NCBI GenBank assembly: GCA_020152595.1
Contig: JAIGNY010003789.1
Coordinates: forward strand, 1-64,000
Direction of reading: 5' to 3'
DNA from: Chiridota heheva
Taxonomy: Eukaryota > Echinodermata > Holothuroidea > Apodida > Chiridotidae
DNA length: 64,000 nucleotides
The position numbers and the translations under genes were made by a program. The notes below the pieces were generated by a model, which saw only the letters and a program-made list of their open reading frames with translations, was not told where the DNA came from and did not search any database. Position 1 is the stretch's first letter, and the number at the start of each line of letters is the position of its first letter. Shown here piece after piece: positions 23,201 through 36,431 of the stretch.

Positions 23201-26200
23201 TTGGTGATAATGAAAAAGGATTTGACTAACTGACAGGCTGAGCTTCCCATTATTTTAAAAACGGCTTGGTAATGATAATAAATAAAAAGGGTTTGACTAA
23301 CTGACTGAGATTCTCAATATATCATAAAGGGCTTGGTGATAATAAAAGAGTTTGACTAAATGATTGAGGTTCCCATTATTTCATAAACGGCTTGGTGATA
23401 TGAAAAAGTAATTTGACTTACTGACTGAGGTTCTCATTATTTTATAAACGGCTTGGTGATAATAAAACAGGTTTGAATAACTGACAGGCTGAGGTTTCCA
23501 TTATTTTATAAATGGCTTGGTGATAATAAAAAAGAGTTTGACTTAACTGACAGGCTGAGGTTCCTATTATTTTATAAACGGCTTGGTGATAATAAAAAAA
23601 AGTTTGACAAACTGACAGGCTGAGATTCTTATTATTTTATAAACGGCCTAATGATCATAAAGGGTTTGACTAAGTGACTGAGGTTCCCACTATTTTATAA
23701 ACGGCTTGGTGATAATTAAAAAGGGTTTGACCAACTCACTGAGGTTCACATTACTTTATAAACGGCTTGGTGAAAATAAAAAAGGGGTTGACCAACTGAC
23801 TAAGGTTCCTATTATTTTATAAGCGGCTTGGTGATAATAAAAAAAAAGGGGTTTGACTAACTGACAGGCTGAAGTTTCCATTATTTTATAAAGGGCTTGG
23901 TGGTAATAAAAAAAGGGTTTGACTAAATGACAGCCTGGGGTTCCTATTATTTTATAGACGGCTTGGTGATAATAAACAAGGATTTGACCAACTGACTGAG
24001 CTTCTCATTATTTTATAAACAGCTTGGTCAAAATGAAAAAAAAGTTTGACTAGCTTACTGAGGTTCGCATTATTTTATAAACAGCTTGGTGATAATTGAA
24101 AAGGGTTTGACCAACTGACTAAGGTTCCCATTATTTTATAAACGGCTTGGTAATAATGAAAAAGGGTTTGACTAACTAAAAGGTTGAGGTTCCTATTATT
24201 CTATAAATGGCTTGGTGATAAAGAAAAGAGTTTAATTAACTGATTGAGGTTCCCATTATTTTATAAACGGCTTGGTGATAATACAAAACTAATTTGACTA
24301 ACTGACTGAGGTTCTCATTGTTTTATAAACGGCTTGGTGATAATAGAAAAGGGTTTGATTAACTGACAGGCTGAGGTTTCCATTATTTTATAAATGGCTT
24401 GGTGATGATAAAAAAGAGTTTGACTAACTGACAGGCTGAGGTTCCCATTATTTTATAAACAGCTTAGTGATAATAAAATAAGGTTTGACTAACTGATTGA
24501 AGTTCTCATTATTTTATAAACGGCTTGGTGATAAAAAACAAAAGTTTGACTCACTGACAGGCTGAGGTTTTTATTATTTTATGAACAGTTTAATAATCAT
24601 TAAAAAGGGTTTGACTAAGTGACTGAAATTCCCATTGTTTTATAAACGGCTTGGTGATAATTAAAAAAGGTTTGACCAACTGACTGAGGTTCCCATTATT
24701 ATATAAACGGCCTGGTAAAAATAAAAAAGGCTTTGACTAATTGACTGGCTGACGTAGTTTCCCATTATTTTATAAACGGCTTGGTGATAATTAAAAAGGG
24801 TTTGACTAACTGACTGAGGTTCTCATTATTTTATAAACAGTTTGGTGATAATAAAAAGTAATTTGACTAACTGACGGAGGTTCTCATTATTCTATAAACG
24901 GCTTGGTGATAAAGAAAAGAGTTTGATTAACTGACTGAGGTTCTCATTGGTTCATAAACAGCTTGGTGATAATAAAAATGGTTTGACTAAGTGAGTGAGG
25001 TTGTCATTATTTTATAAACGGCTTGGTGATAATAAAAACAGGTTTAATTAACTGACAGAGGTTTCCATTATTTTATAAATGGTTTTATGATTAAAAATAA
25101 AAGGGTTTGACTAACTGACAGGCTGAGGTTTCCACAACTTTATAAACAGCTTGGTGATAATGAAAAAGGGTTTGACTAACTGACTGATGTTCTCACTATT
25201 TTATAAACGGCTTGTTAATAATTAAAAAAGGTTTGACTAATTGACAGGCTGATGTTCTCACTATTTTATAAACGGCTTGGTAATAATTAAAAAAGGTTTG
25301 ACTAACTGACAGGCTGAGGTTCTCATTATTTTATCAACGGGTTGGAGATATTTAAAAAAGGTTTTGACTAACTGACTGAGGTTACCATTATGATATGATT
25401 GGCTTGGTGATATTAAAAAATGGGTTTGACTAACTGAATGAGGTTACCATTATGATATGATTGGCTTGGTGATATTAAAAAAAAGGGTTTGACTAACTGA
25501 CTGAGGTTCTCATTATTCTATAAACGGCTTAGTGATAATTAAAAAGGGTTTGACTAACTAAAAGGTTGAGGTTCCCATTATTTTATAAATGGTTTGGTGA
25601 TAAAGAAAAGAGTTTAACTAACTGATTGAGTTTCCCATTAGTTCATAAACGGCTTGGTGATAATAAAAAGTAATTTGACTAACCGAGTAAGCTTCTCATT
25701 ATTTTATAAACGGCTTGGTGATAATAAAAACAGGTTTAATTAACTGACAGGCTGAGGTTTTCATTATTTTATAAACGGCTTGGTGATAATAGAAAAGGGT
25801 TTGACTAAGTGACACGTTGAGGTTCTCATTATTCTATAAACGGCTTGGTGATAATAAAAAATGGTTTGACTGACTAAAACGTTGAGGTTTCCATTATTCT
25901 ATAAAGGGCTTGGTGATAAAAAAAAAGAGTTTAATTGAATGATTAAGGTTCCCATTAATTCATAAAAGGCTTGGCGATAATAAAAAAGGGTTTGACTAAG
26001 TGACTGAGGCTCCCATTATTTTATAAACGGCTTGGTGAAAATAAAAAAGGCTTTGACTAATTGACAGGCTGACGTAGGTTCCAATTATTTTACAAACGGC
26101 TTGGTGATAATTAAAAATGGTTTGACTAACTGACTGAGGTTCTCATTATTTTATAAACAGCTTGGTGATAATAAAAACAGCTTTAATTAACTGACAGGTT

Positions 26201-29200
26201 TCCATTATTTTATAGATAATTTTGTGACAAAAAAAAAAGGGTTTGACTAATTGACAGGCTTAGGTTTCCATTATTTCATAAACAGATTGGTGAAAATGAA
26301 AAAAAGTTTGACTAACTGACTGAGGTTCCCATTATTTTATAAACTGCTTGGTGATAATGATATTTAAAAAGGGTTTGACTAACTGACTGAAGTTTTCATT
26401 ACTTTATAAACGGCTTGGTAATACTAAAAAAAAGGGTTTGACTAATTGACAGGCTGAGGTTCTTATTATTTTATAAATGGGCTTAATGATCATAAAAAAG
26501 GGTTTGACTAACTGACAGGATGAGGTTTCCATTATTTTATTAGCGGCTTGGTCATAAAAAAAAAAGGGTTTGACAAACTGACTAAGGTTCCCATTATTTT
26601 ATCAACGGCTTGGTGATAATTAAAAAGGTTTTGACTAACTGTGTGAGGTTACCATTATGATATGATTGGCTTGGTGATATCAAAAAAAGGGTTTGACTAA
26701 CTGACTGAGGTTCCCATTATTTTATAAACAGCTTGGTGACAAAAAAATGTAATTTGACTAACTGACTGAGGTTCTCATTATTCTATAAACGGCTTGGTGA
26801 TAATGAAAAAGGGTTTGACTAACTAAAAGCTTGAGGTTCCCATTAATTTATAAGTGGCTTGGTGATAAAGAAAAGAGTTTAACTAACTGATTGAGTTTCC
26901 CATTAATTCATAAACGGCTTGGTCATAATAACAAGTAATTTGGCTTACTGACTGAGATTCTCATTATCTTATAAACGGCTTGGTGATGATAAAAACAGGT
27001 TTAATTAACTGACAGGCTGAGGTTCTCATTATTTTATAAACATCTTGGTGATAATTAAAAAGGGTTTGACTAACTGACAGGCTGAGGTTCTCATTATTCT
27101 ATAAACGGCTTGGTAATGATAAAAAAGGGTTTGAATATATGACAGCCTGGGGTTCCGATTATTTTATAGACGGCTTGGTAATAATAAAAAAGGATTTGAC
27201 CAACTGACTGAGGTTCTCATTATTTTATAAACAGCTTAGTGATAATGAAAAAAAAGTTTGACTAGCTGACTGAGATTCGCATTATTTTATAAACGGCTTG
27301 GTGATAATAAAAAAGGGTTTGACTAACTGACAGGCTGAGGTTTCTATTATTCTATAAACGGCTTGGTGATAATTAAAAAGGGCTTGACTAAGTGACTGAT
27401 GTTTCCATTATCTGATAAACGGTTTGGTGATAACTAAAAAAGGTTTGACTTTCTGACTGAGGTTCCTAATTTTTTATAAACGGCTTGGTGATAATGAAAA
27501 AGGGTTTGACTAACTAAAAGCTTGAGGTTCCCATTAATTTATAAATGGCTTGGTGATAAAGAAAAGAGTTTAACTAACTGATTGAGTTTCCCATTAATTC
27601 ATAAACGGCTTGGTCATAATAACAAGTAATTTGACTAACTGAGTGAGCTTCTTATTATTTTATAAACGGCCTGGTAATAATTAAAAAAAGTTTGACTAAC
27701 TGACAGGCTGAGGTTCTTATTATTTTATAAACGGCTTAATAATCATAAAAAGGGTTTCACTAAGTGACTAAGGTTCCCGTTATTTTATAAACGGCTTGGT
27801 GATAATTAAAAAGGGTTTGACCAACTGACTGAGGTTCCCATTATTTCATAAACGGCTTAGTGATAAAAATAAAATAAAAAGGGTTTGACTAATTGACTGA
27901 GGTTCCCATTATTTTATCAACAGCTTGGTGATAATTAAACAGGTTTTGACTAACTGTCTGAGGTTACCATTATGATATGATTGGCTTGGTGATATTAAAA
28001 AAAAGGGTTTGACTAACTGACTGAGGTTCCCATTATTTTATAAACAGCTTGGTGATAATAAAAAGGAATTTGACTAAATGACTGAGGTTCTCTTTATTTT
28101 ATAAACGGCTTGGTGATAATGAAAAAAGGTTTGACTAACTAAAAGCTTGAGGTTCCTATTAATTTATAAATGGCTTGGTGATAAAGAAAAGAGTTTAACT
28201 AACTGATTGAGTTTTCCATTAATTCATAAACGGCTTGGTCATAATAACAAGTAATTTGACTAACTGAGTGAGCTTCTCATTATTTTAAAAACGGCTTGGT
28301 GATAATAAAAAAAAGTTTGACTAACTGACAGGCTGAGGTTCCTATTATTTTGTAAACGACTTCATAATCATAAAAAACGGTTTGACTAAATGACTGAGGT
28401 TCCCATTATTTTATAAAGGGCTTGGTAATAATAAAAAAGAGTTTGACTAAGTGACAGCCTGGGGTTCCGATTATTTTATAGACGGCTTGGTGATAATAAA
28501 AAAGGATTTGACCAACTGACTGAGGTTCTCATTATTTTATAAACAGCTTAGTGATAATGAAAAAAAAGTTTGACTAGCTGACTGAGGTTCGCATTATTTT
28601 ATAAACGGCTTGGTGATAATTAAAAAAAGGGTTTGACTAACTGACAGGCTGAGGTTCCCATTATTCTATAAACGGTTTGGTGATAATTAAAAAGGGTTTG
28701 ACTAACTGACTGATATTTCCGTTATTTCATAAACGGCTTGGTCATATTAAAAAAGGGTTTGAATAACTGACAGGCTGAGGTTCTCATTTTTTTATAAACG
28801 GCTTGGTGATAAAAAAAAAAGGGGTTTGACTAACTGACAGGCTGAGGTTTTCATAATTTTATAAAGGGCTTGGTGATAATAAAAAAAGGTTTGACTAACT
28901 AACAGGCTGAGGTTCCCATTATTTTATAAACGGCTTAGTGATAATAATAAATAAAAAGGGTTTGACTAACTGACTGATATTCTCAATATTTTATAAACGG
29001 CTTGGTGATAATAAAAAAGTTTGACTAACTGACTGAGGTTCTTATTGTTTTATAAACGGCTTGGTGATAATAAAAAGTAATTTGAATAACTGACAGGCTG
29101 AGGTTTCATTATTTTATAATTGGCTTGGTGATAATAAAAAAGAGTTTGACTAACTGACAGGCTGACGTTCCTATTATTTTATAAACGGCTTGGTGAGAAT

Positions 29201-32200
29201 AAAAAGAAATTTGATTAACTACTGAGGTTCTCATTATTTTATAAACGGCTTGGTGATAATAAAACAGGTTTAACTAAGTGACAGGCTGAAGTTTCCATCA
29301 TTTTATAAGCGGCTTGGTCATAAAAAAAAAGGGTTTGATTAATTGACTGAGGTTCCCATTAATTTATCAACGGCTTGGTGATGATTAAAAAAGTTTTGAC
29401 TAACTGACTGAGGTTACTATTTTGATATAAATGGCTTGGTGATATTGAAAAAAAGGATTAGACTAACTGAGTGAGCTTCTCTTTATTTAATAAACGGCTT
29501 GGTGATAATAAAAAAAAGTTTGACTGACTAACAGGCTGAGGTTCTCATTATTCTATAAACGGCTTGGTGATAATAAAAACAGGTTTGACTAACTGACAGG
29601 CTGAGGTTCTCATCATTTTAAAAATGGCTTGGTGATAATTAAAAAAAGGTTTGACTAACTGACCGAGGTTACCATTATGATATGAATGGCTTGATGATAT
29701 GAACAAAAAGGGTTGGACTAACTGACTGAGGTTTCCATTATTTTATAAACGGCTTGGTGATAGTAAAACAGGTTTGATTAACTGACAGGCTAAAGCTTCC
29801 ATTATCTTATAAGCGGCTTGGTGATAAAAAAAAAAGGTTTGACTAACTGACTGAAGTTCCCATTATTTTATCAACGGCTTGGTGATAATTAAAAAGGTTT
29901 TGACTAACTGTCTGAGGTTACCATTATGATATGATTGGCTTGGTGATATTAAAAAAAAGGGTTTGACTAACTGACTGAGGTTCCCATTATTTTATAAACA
30001 GCTTGGTGATAATAAAAAGTAATTTGACTAACTGACTGAGGTTCTCATTATTCTATAAACGGCTTGGTGATAATTAAAAAGGGTTTGACTAACTAAAAGG
30101 TTGAGGTTCCCATTATTTTATAAATGTTTTGGTGATAAAGAAAAGAGTTTAAGTAACTGATTGAGTTTCCCATTAGTTCATAAACGGCTTGGTGATAATA
30201 AAAAGTAATTTGACTAACCGAGTAAGCTTCTCATTATTTTATAAACGGCTTGGTGATAATAAAAACAGGTTTATTTAATTGACAGGCTGAGGTTTTCATT
30301 ATTTTATAAACGGCTTGGTGATAATAGAAAAGGGTTTGACTAAGTGACACGTTGAGGTTCTCATTATTCTATAAACGGCTTGGTGATAATAAAAAATGGT
30401 TTGACTGACTAAAACGTTGAGGTTTCCATTATTCTATAAATGGCTTGGTGATAAAAAAAAAAGAGTTTAATTGAATGATTAAGGTTCCCATTAATTCATA
30501 AAAGGCTTGGCGATAATAAAAAAGGGTTTGACTAAGTGACTGAGGCTCCCATTATTTTATAAACGGCTTGGTGAAAATAAAAAAGGCTTTGACTAATTGA
30601 CAGGCTGACGTAGGTTCCAATTATTTTATAAACGGCTTGGTGATAATTAAAAATGGTTTGACTAACTGACTGAGGTTCTCATTATTTTATAAACAGCTTG
30701 GTGATAATAAAAACAGCTTTAATTAACTGACTGGGGTTTCCATTATTTTATAGATAATTTTGTGACAAAAAAAAATGGGTTTGACTAATTGACAGGCTTA
30801 GGTTTCCATTATTTCATAAACAGCTTGGTGAAAATGAAAAAAAGTTTGACTAACTGACTGAGGTTCCCATTATTTTATAAACAGCTTGGTAATAATAAAA
30901 AGTAATTTGACTAACTGACTGAGGTTCGCATTATTTGATGAACGGCTTGGTGATAATGAAAAAGGGTTTGACTAACTAAAAGCTTGAGGTTCCTATTAAT
31001 TTATAAATGGCTTGGTGATAAGGAAAAGAGTTTAACTAACTGATTGAGTTTTCCATTAATTCATAAACGGCTTGGTCGTAATAACAAGTAATTTGACTAA
31101 CTGAGTGAGCTTCTCATTATTTTATAAACGGCTTGGTGATAATAAAAAAAAGTTTGACTAACTGACAGGCTGAGGTTCCTATTATTTTGTAAACGACTTC
31201 ATAATCATAAAAAACGGTTTGACTAAATGACTGAGGTTCCCATTATTTTATAAAGGGCTTGGTAATAATAAAAAAGAGTTTGACTAAATGACAGCCTGGG
31301 GTTCCGATTATTTTATAGACGGCTTGGTGATAATAAAAAAGGATTTGACCAACTGACTGAGGTTCTCATTATTTTATAAACAGCTTAGTGATAATGAAAA
31401 AAAAGTTTGACTAGCTGACTGAGGTTCGCATTATTTTATAAACGGCTTGGTGATAATAAAAAAAAAAGGGTTTGACTTGCTGACAGGCTGAGGTTTCCAT
31501 TATTCTATAAACGGTTTGGTGATAAGTAAAAAGGGTTTGACTAACTGACTGATATTTCCGTTATTTCATAAACGGCTTGGTCATATTAAAAAAGGGTTTG
31601 AATAACTGACAGGCTGAGGTTCTCATTTTTTTTATAAACGGCTTGGTGATAAAACAAAAAAGGGTTTGACTAACTGACAGGCTGAGGTTTTCATAATTTT
31701 ATAAAGGGCTTGGTGATAATAAAAAAAGGTTTGACTAACTAACAGGCTGAGGTTCCCATTATTTTATAAACGGCTTAGTGATAATAATAAATAAAAAGGG
31801 TTTGACTAACTGACTGAGATTCTCAATATTTTATAAACGGCTTGGTGATAATAAAAAAGTTTGACTAACTGACTGAGGTTCTTATTGTTTTATAAACGGC
31901 TTGGTGATAATAAAAAGTAATTTGAATAACTGACAGGCTGAGGTTTCATTATTTTATAAATGGCTTGGTGATAATAAAAAAGAGTTTGACTAACTGACAG
32001 GCTGACGTTCCTATTATTTTATAAACGGCTTGGTGATAATAAAAAGAGGTTTGACTAGCTGATTGAGGCTCTCATTATTTTATAAACGGCCTGGTGATAA
32101 TAAAAAAAAGTTTGACTAACTGACAGGCTGAGGTTTCTATTATTCTATAAACGGCTTGGTGATAATTAAAAAGGGCTTGACTAAGTGACTGATGTTTCCA

Positions 32201-33470
32201 TTATCTTATAAACGGTTTGGTGATAACTAAAAAAGGTTTGACTTTCTGACTGAGGTTCCTAATTTTTTATAAACGGCTTGGTGATAATGAAAAAGGGTTT
32301 GACTAACTAAAAGCTTGAGGTTCCCATTAATTTATAAATGGCTTGGTGATAAAGAAAAGAGTTTAACTAACTGATTGAGTTTCCCATTAATTCATAAACG
32401 GCTTGGTCATAATATCAAGTAATTTGACTAACTGAGTGAGCTTCTTATTATTTCATAAACGGCCTGGTAATAATTAAAAAAAGTTTGACTAAGTGACAGG
32501 CTGAGGTTCTTATTATTTTGTAAACGGCTTAATAATCATAAAAAAGGGTTTCACCAACTGACTGAGGTTCCCATTATTTCATAAACGGCTTGGTGATAAA
32601 AAAAACAAAAAAGGGTTTGACTAATTGACTGAGGTTCCCATTATTTTATCAACAGCTTGGTGATAATTACAAAGGTTTTGACTAACTGTCTGAGGTTACC
32701 ATTATGATATGATTGGCTTGGTGATACTAAAAAAAAGGGTTTGAATAACTGACTGAGGTTCCCATTATTTTATAAACCGCTTGGTGATAATAAAAAGGAA
32801 TTTGACTAAATGACTGAGGTTCTCTTTATTTTAAAAACGGCTTGGTGATAATGAAAACGGGTTTAACTAACTGACTGAGGTTACCATTATGATATGAATG
32901 GCTTGGTGATATTAAAAAAAAGAGTTTGACTAACTGACTGAGGTTCCCATTATTTTATAAACAGCTTGGTAATAATAAAAAGTAATTTGACTAACTGACT
33001 GAGGTTCTCATTATTTGATGAACGGCTTGGTGATAATGAAAAAAAGTTTGACTAACTGACAGGCTGAGGTTCCTATTATTTTGTAAACGACTTCATAATC
33101 ATAAAAAACGGTTTGACTAAATGACTGAGGTTCCCATTATTTTATAAAGGGCTTGGTAATAATAAAAAAGAGTTTGACTAAATGACAGCCTGGGGTTCCG
33201 ATTATTTTATAGACGGCTTGGTGATAATAAAAAAGGATTTGACCAACTGACTGAGATTCTCATTATTTTATAAACAGCTTAGTGATAATGAAAAAAAAAG
33301 TTTGACTAGCTGACTGAGGTTCGCATTATTTTATAAACGGCTTGGTGATAATAAAAAAAGGGTTTGACTAACTGACAGGCTGAGGTTCCCATTATTCTAT
33401 AAACGGTTTGGTGATAATCAAAAAGGGTTTGACTAACTGACTGATATTTCCATTATTTCATAAACGGCTT
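20230..33470. repeat. AT-rich satellite, 61-65 bp monomers, about 13.2 kb
   Basis: Roughly 200 monomers each carry TTTGACTAACTGACTGAGGT, then CCATTATTTTATAAACGGC, TTGGTGATAATAAAAAAGG. Two main monomer classes exist: one reads GACTGAGG, the other has a 4-bp longer GACAGGCTGAGG. A third reads GACAGCCTGGGG. Blocks of many monomers are themselves duplicated (for example 25.88 kb against 30.41 kb, and a block near 28.35 kb repeated at 31.19 and 33.08 kb). Stops occur in every frame. The array ends inside a monomer at TAAACGGCTT. Confidence 0.97.
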
Positions 33471-33957
33471 TTAACTTTTTAAGTTTGAATGTATCTAACC
33501 AAATTTCACCTTCACTTGTGCATCCTGTTTTCGATTGAAATTCTTGAGATATGCTTAAAATGGCGGACTTGATGGCAAAATAATACAGCGGGGATTGGAC
33601 GCTTAAAAAAACAATTATAAACTTTAATTATAATGGAACAATTCAATTTTTCATATGCTGGTTCAAAGTTAGCATTATTACCGGCAAATAGCTAAATATA
33701 TTTCCCACGTTTGCTGGCGTAAAGCCCGGGACACGGGGGACCCATCCCCTTAACAATTGCTTTAAAGTGGTACCTCTATGGGCAGAGTAGTTTTTAAATT
33801 ACGACAGTAGCCCTGCATTACTATTATTATTTTATTAATGCAAAAGTTGTGATGTAAAAGAGCTCAACACCTTTATTTAATTGAAATTATTCTGTTGTCA
33901 AATTCAGTTATTGTAACTGAAAATCATTCGACTTTTTTCTCCTGCTAAATTTTGATA
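33471..33957. other. Spacer between two satellites
   Basis: About 490 bp without tandem structure or recognisable gene. It separates the AT-rich satellite from the 45-bp satellite. Confidence 0.5.
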
Positions 33958-35883
33958 GAAGGTATATTAAGCTCACCATGTTGTTGCTATGCCTAGCCAT
34001 CTTGTAGTTTATTAGGCTTACCGCGTTGTTGCTATGCCTGGCCATCTTATAGTATATTAAGCTCACCACCTTGTTGCTATGCCTGGCCATTTTGTAGTAT
34101 ATTAGGCTCACCATGTTGTTGCTATGCCTGGCCATCTTATAATATATCAAGCTCAACACGTTGTTGCTATGCCTGGACATCTTATAGTATAATAAGCTCA
34201 TCACGTTGTTGCTATGCCTGGCCATCTTATAGTATAATAAGCTCACCACGTTGTTGCTACGCCTGGCCACCTTATAGTATATTAAGCTCACCACGTTGTT
34301 GCTACGCCTGGCCATCTTATAGTATATTAAGCTCACCATGTTGTTGCTACGCCTGGCCATCTTATAGTATGTTAGGCTCACCACGTTGTTGCTACGCCTG
34401 GCTAGCTTATAGTATATTAAGCTCACCACGTTCTTACTATGCCTGGCCATCTTGTAGTATATTAAGCTCACCATGTTGTTGCTATGCCTGGCCATCTTAT
34501 AGTATATTAAGCTCACCACCTTGTTGCTATGCCTGGCCATTTTGTAGTATATTAAGCTCACCACGTTGTTGCTACGCCTGGCCATCTTATAGTATAATAA
34601 GCTCACCACGTTGTTGCTATGCCTGGCCATCTTATAGTATATTAGGCTCACCACGTTGTTGCTATGCCTGGCTATCTTACAGTATATTAAGCTCACCACG
34701 TTGTTGCTACGCCTGGCCATCTTATAGTATATTAAGCTCACCATGTTGTTGCTACGCCTGGCCATCTTGTAGTATATTAAGCTCACCATGTTGTTGCTAC
34801 GCCTGGCCATCTTATAGTATATTAAGCTCACCACGTTGTTGCTACGCCTGGCCATCTTATAGTATATTAAACTCACCACGTTCTTACTAGGCCTGGCCAT
34901 CTTGTAGTATATTAAGCTCACCACGTTGTTGCTAGGCCAGGCCATCTTATGGTATATTAGGCTTACCACGTTGTTGCTATGCCTGGTCATCTTATAGCAT
35001 ATTAAGCTCACCACGTTGCTATGCCTGGCCATCTTATAGTATATTAAGCTCACCATGTTGTTGCTACGCCTGGCCATCTTATAGCATATTAAACTTACCA
35101 TGTTGTTGCTACGCCTGGCCATCTTATGGTATATTAAGCTTACCACGTTGTTGCTACGCATGGCCATCTTGTAGTATATTAAGCTCACCACGTTGTTGCT
35201 ACGCCTGGCCATCTTATAGTATATTAGGCTCACCACGTTATGATATGCCTGGCCATATTGTAGTATATTAAGCTCATCACGTTGTTGCTATGCCTGGCCA
35301 TCTTATAGTATATTAAGCTCACCATGTTGTTGTTACGCCTGGCCATCTTATAGCATATTAAACTTACCATGTTGTTGCTACGCCTGGCCATCTTATAGTA
35401 TATTAAGCTCACCACGTTGTTGCTATGCCTGGCCATCTTATAGTATATTAAGCTCACCATGTTGTTGCTACGCCTGGCCATCTTATAGCATATTAAACTT
35501 ACCATGTTGTTGCTACGCCTGGCCATCTTATAGTATATTAAGCTTACCACGTTGTTGCTACGCATGGCCATCTTGTAGTATATTAAGCTCACCACGTTGT
35601 TGCTACGCCTGGCCATCTTATAGTATATTTGTCTCACCACGTTATGATATGTCTGGCCATATTGTAGTATATTAAGCTCATCACGTTGTTGCTATGCCTG
35701 GCCATCTTATAGTATATTAAGCTCACCATGTTGTTGTTACGCCTGGCCATCTTATAGCATATTAAACTTACCATGTTGTTGCTACGCCTGGCCATCTTAT
35801 AGTATATTAAGCTCACCACGTTGTTGCTATGCCTGGCCATCTTATAGTATATTAAGCTCACCACGTTGTTGCTACGCCTGGCC
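33958..35883. repeat. 45-bp satellite, about 43 copies
   Basis: The unit contains AAGCTCACCACGTTGTTGCT, CGCCTGGCCATCTTATAGTA and TATTA. Since 45 is 15 codons, it stays open for long stretches (442 codons on the minus strand, as a 15-residue repeat containing VSLIYYKMARRSNN). The variation is not protein-like: insertions and TA/CA changes are scattered over all codon positions. A block of about 404 bp (about 35237-35640) is repeated directly at 35641-35883, marked by the variant GTTATGATATG. Confidence 0.95.
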
Positions 35884-36431
35884 GTAGATCTTGAAGGATA
35901 CAATATGCAGGTATGTGAGATGTCCTTATTCAGGACACCATTCCAGGATCTTCCACTATCTCACCTACAAGTCATTTTTAAACATTTGCAAAAACTTAAA
36001 CAAATGACTTTACTTCGAACAAAATGAATGCTTTTACTATCCAAATTAAATTACCTGAACAACACCTGAATCAGGCAGAACATTTGCAAAAAGCCTCATA
36101 GGATTTGACTAGGGCAGCCTATCCATATTTTATAAACGGCGCTGTGAATATAGTAAGTGTTGTAGCTAAGCACATCCCGGGCATGGCTTCACCCCCCCCC
36201 CCCCTCCCCCCTCCCTTCTTCTTTTTTCCCCTTCCAACCCCCAGCCACACCCCACAAAGAAAACATCTGGCCGTCGATTCGCTAAATATAACATATTGAT
36301 AAATAACCTATACGTAAAATCGCTAAAGATAACACATGGTTAATTATAAAGTGATACGTAAAAGTTGCAAAAACATGATGAAGCAGCTTTTGAAGCCTGT
36401 TTTAAACTAAATTTTCAAAAAAGAAAGAAAA
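35884..36431. other. Spacer between the 45-bp and 17-bp satellites
   Basis: Contains a C-run (36190-36212) and one stray monomer of the 13-kb AT-rich satellite at about 36100-36156. No gene is recognised. Confidence 0.55.
36100..36156. repeat. Orphan monomer of the AT-rich satellite
   Basis: The stretch reads GGATTTGACTAGGGCAGCCT, then ATTTTATAAACGGCGCTGTG. This matches the monomer order GGATTTGAC, GACAGCCT, ATTTTATAAACGGCTTGGTG of the array that ends 2.6 kb to the left. Confidence 0.65.

Noticed and set aside
20230-33470. CRISPR-like regular spacing of repeats
   Set aside because: Whole monomers repeat with no unique spacers, in a eukaryotic context, and there are no cas genes.
33908-35236. 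A 442-codon minus-strand frame with a 15-residue repeat
   Set aside because: Explained by the 45-bp satellite. No signal peptide, domain or codon-position bias is visible, and the opposite strand is also open.
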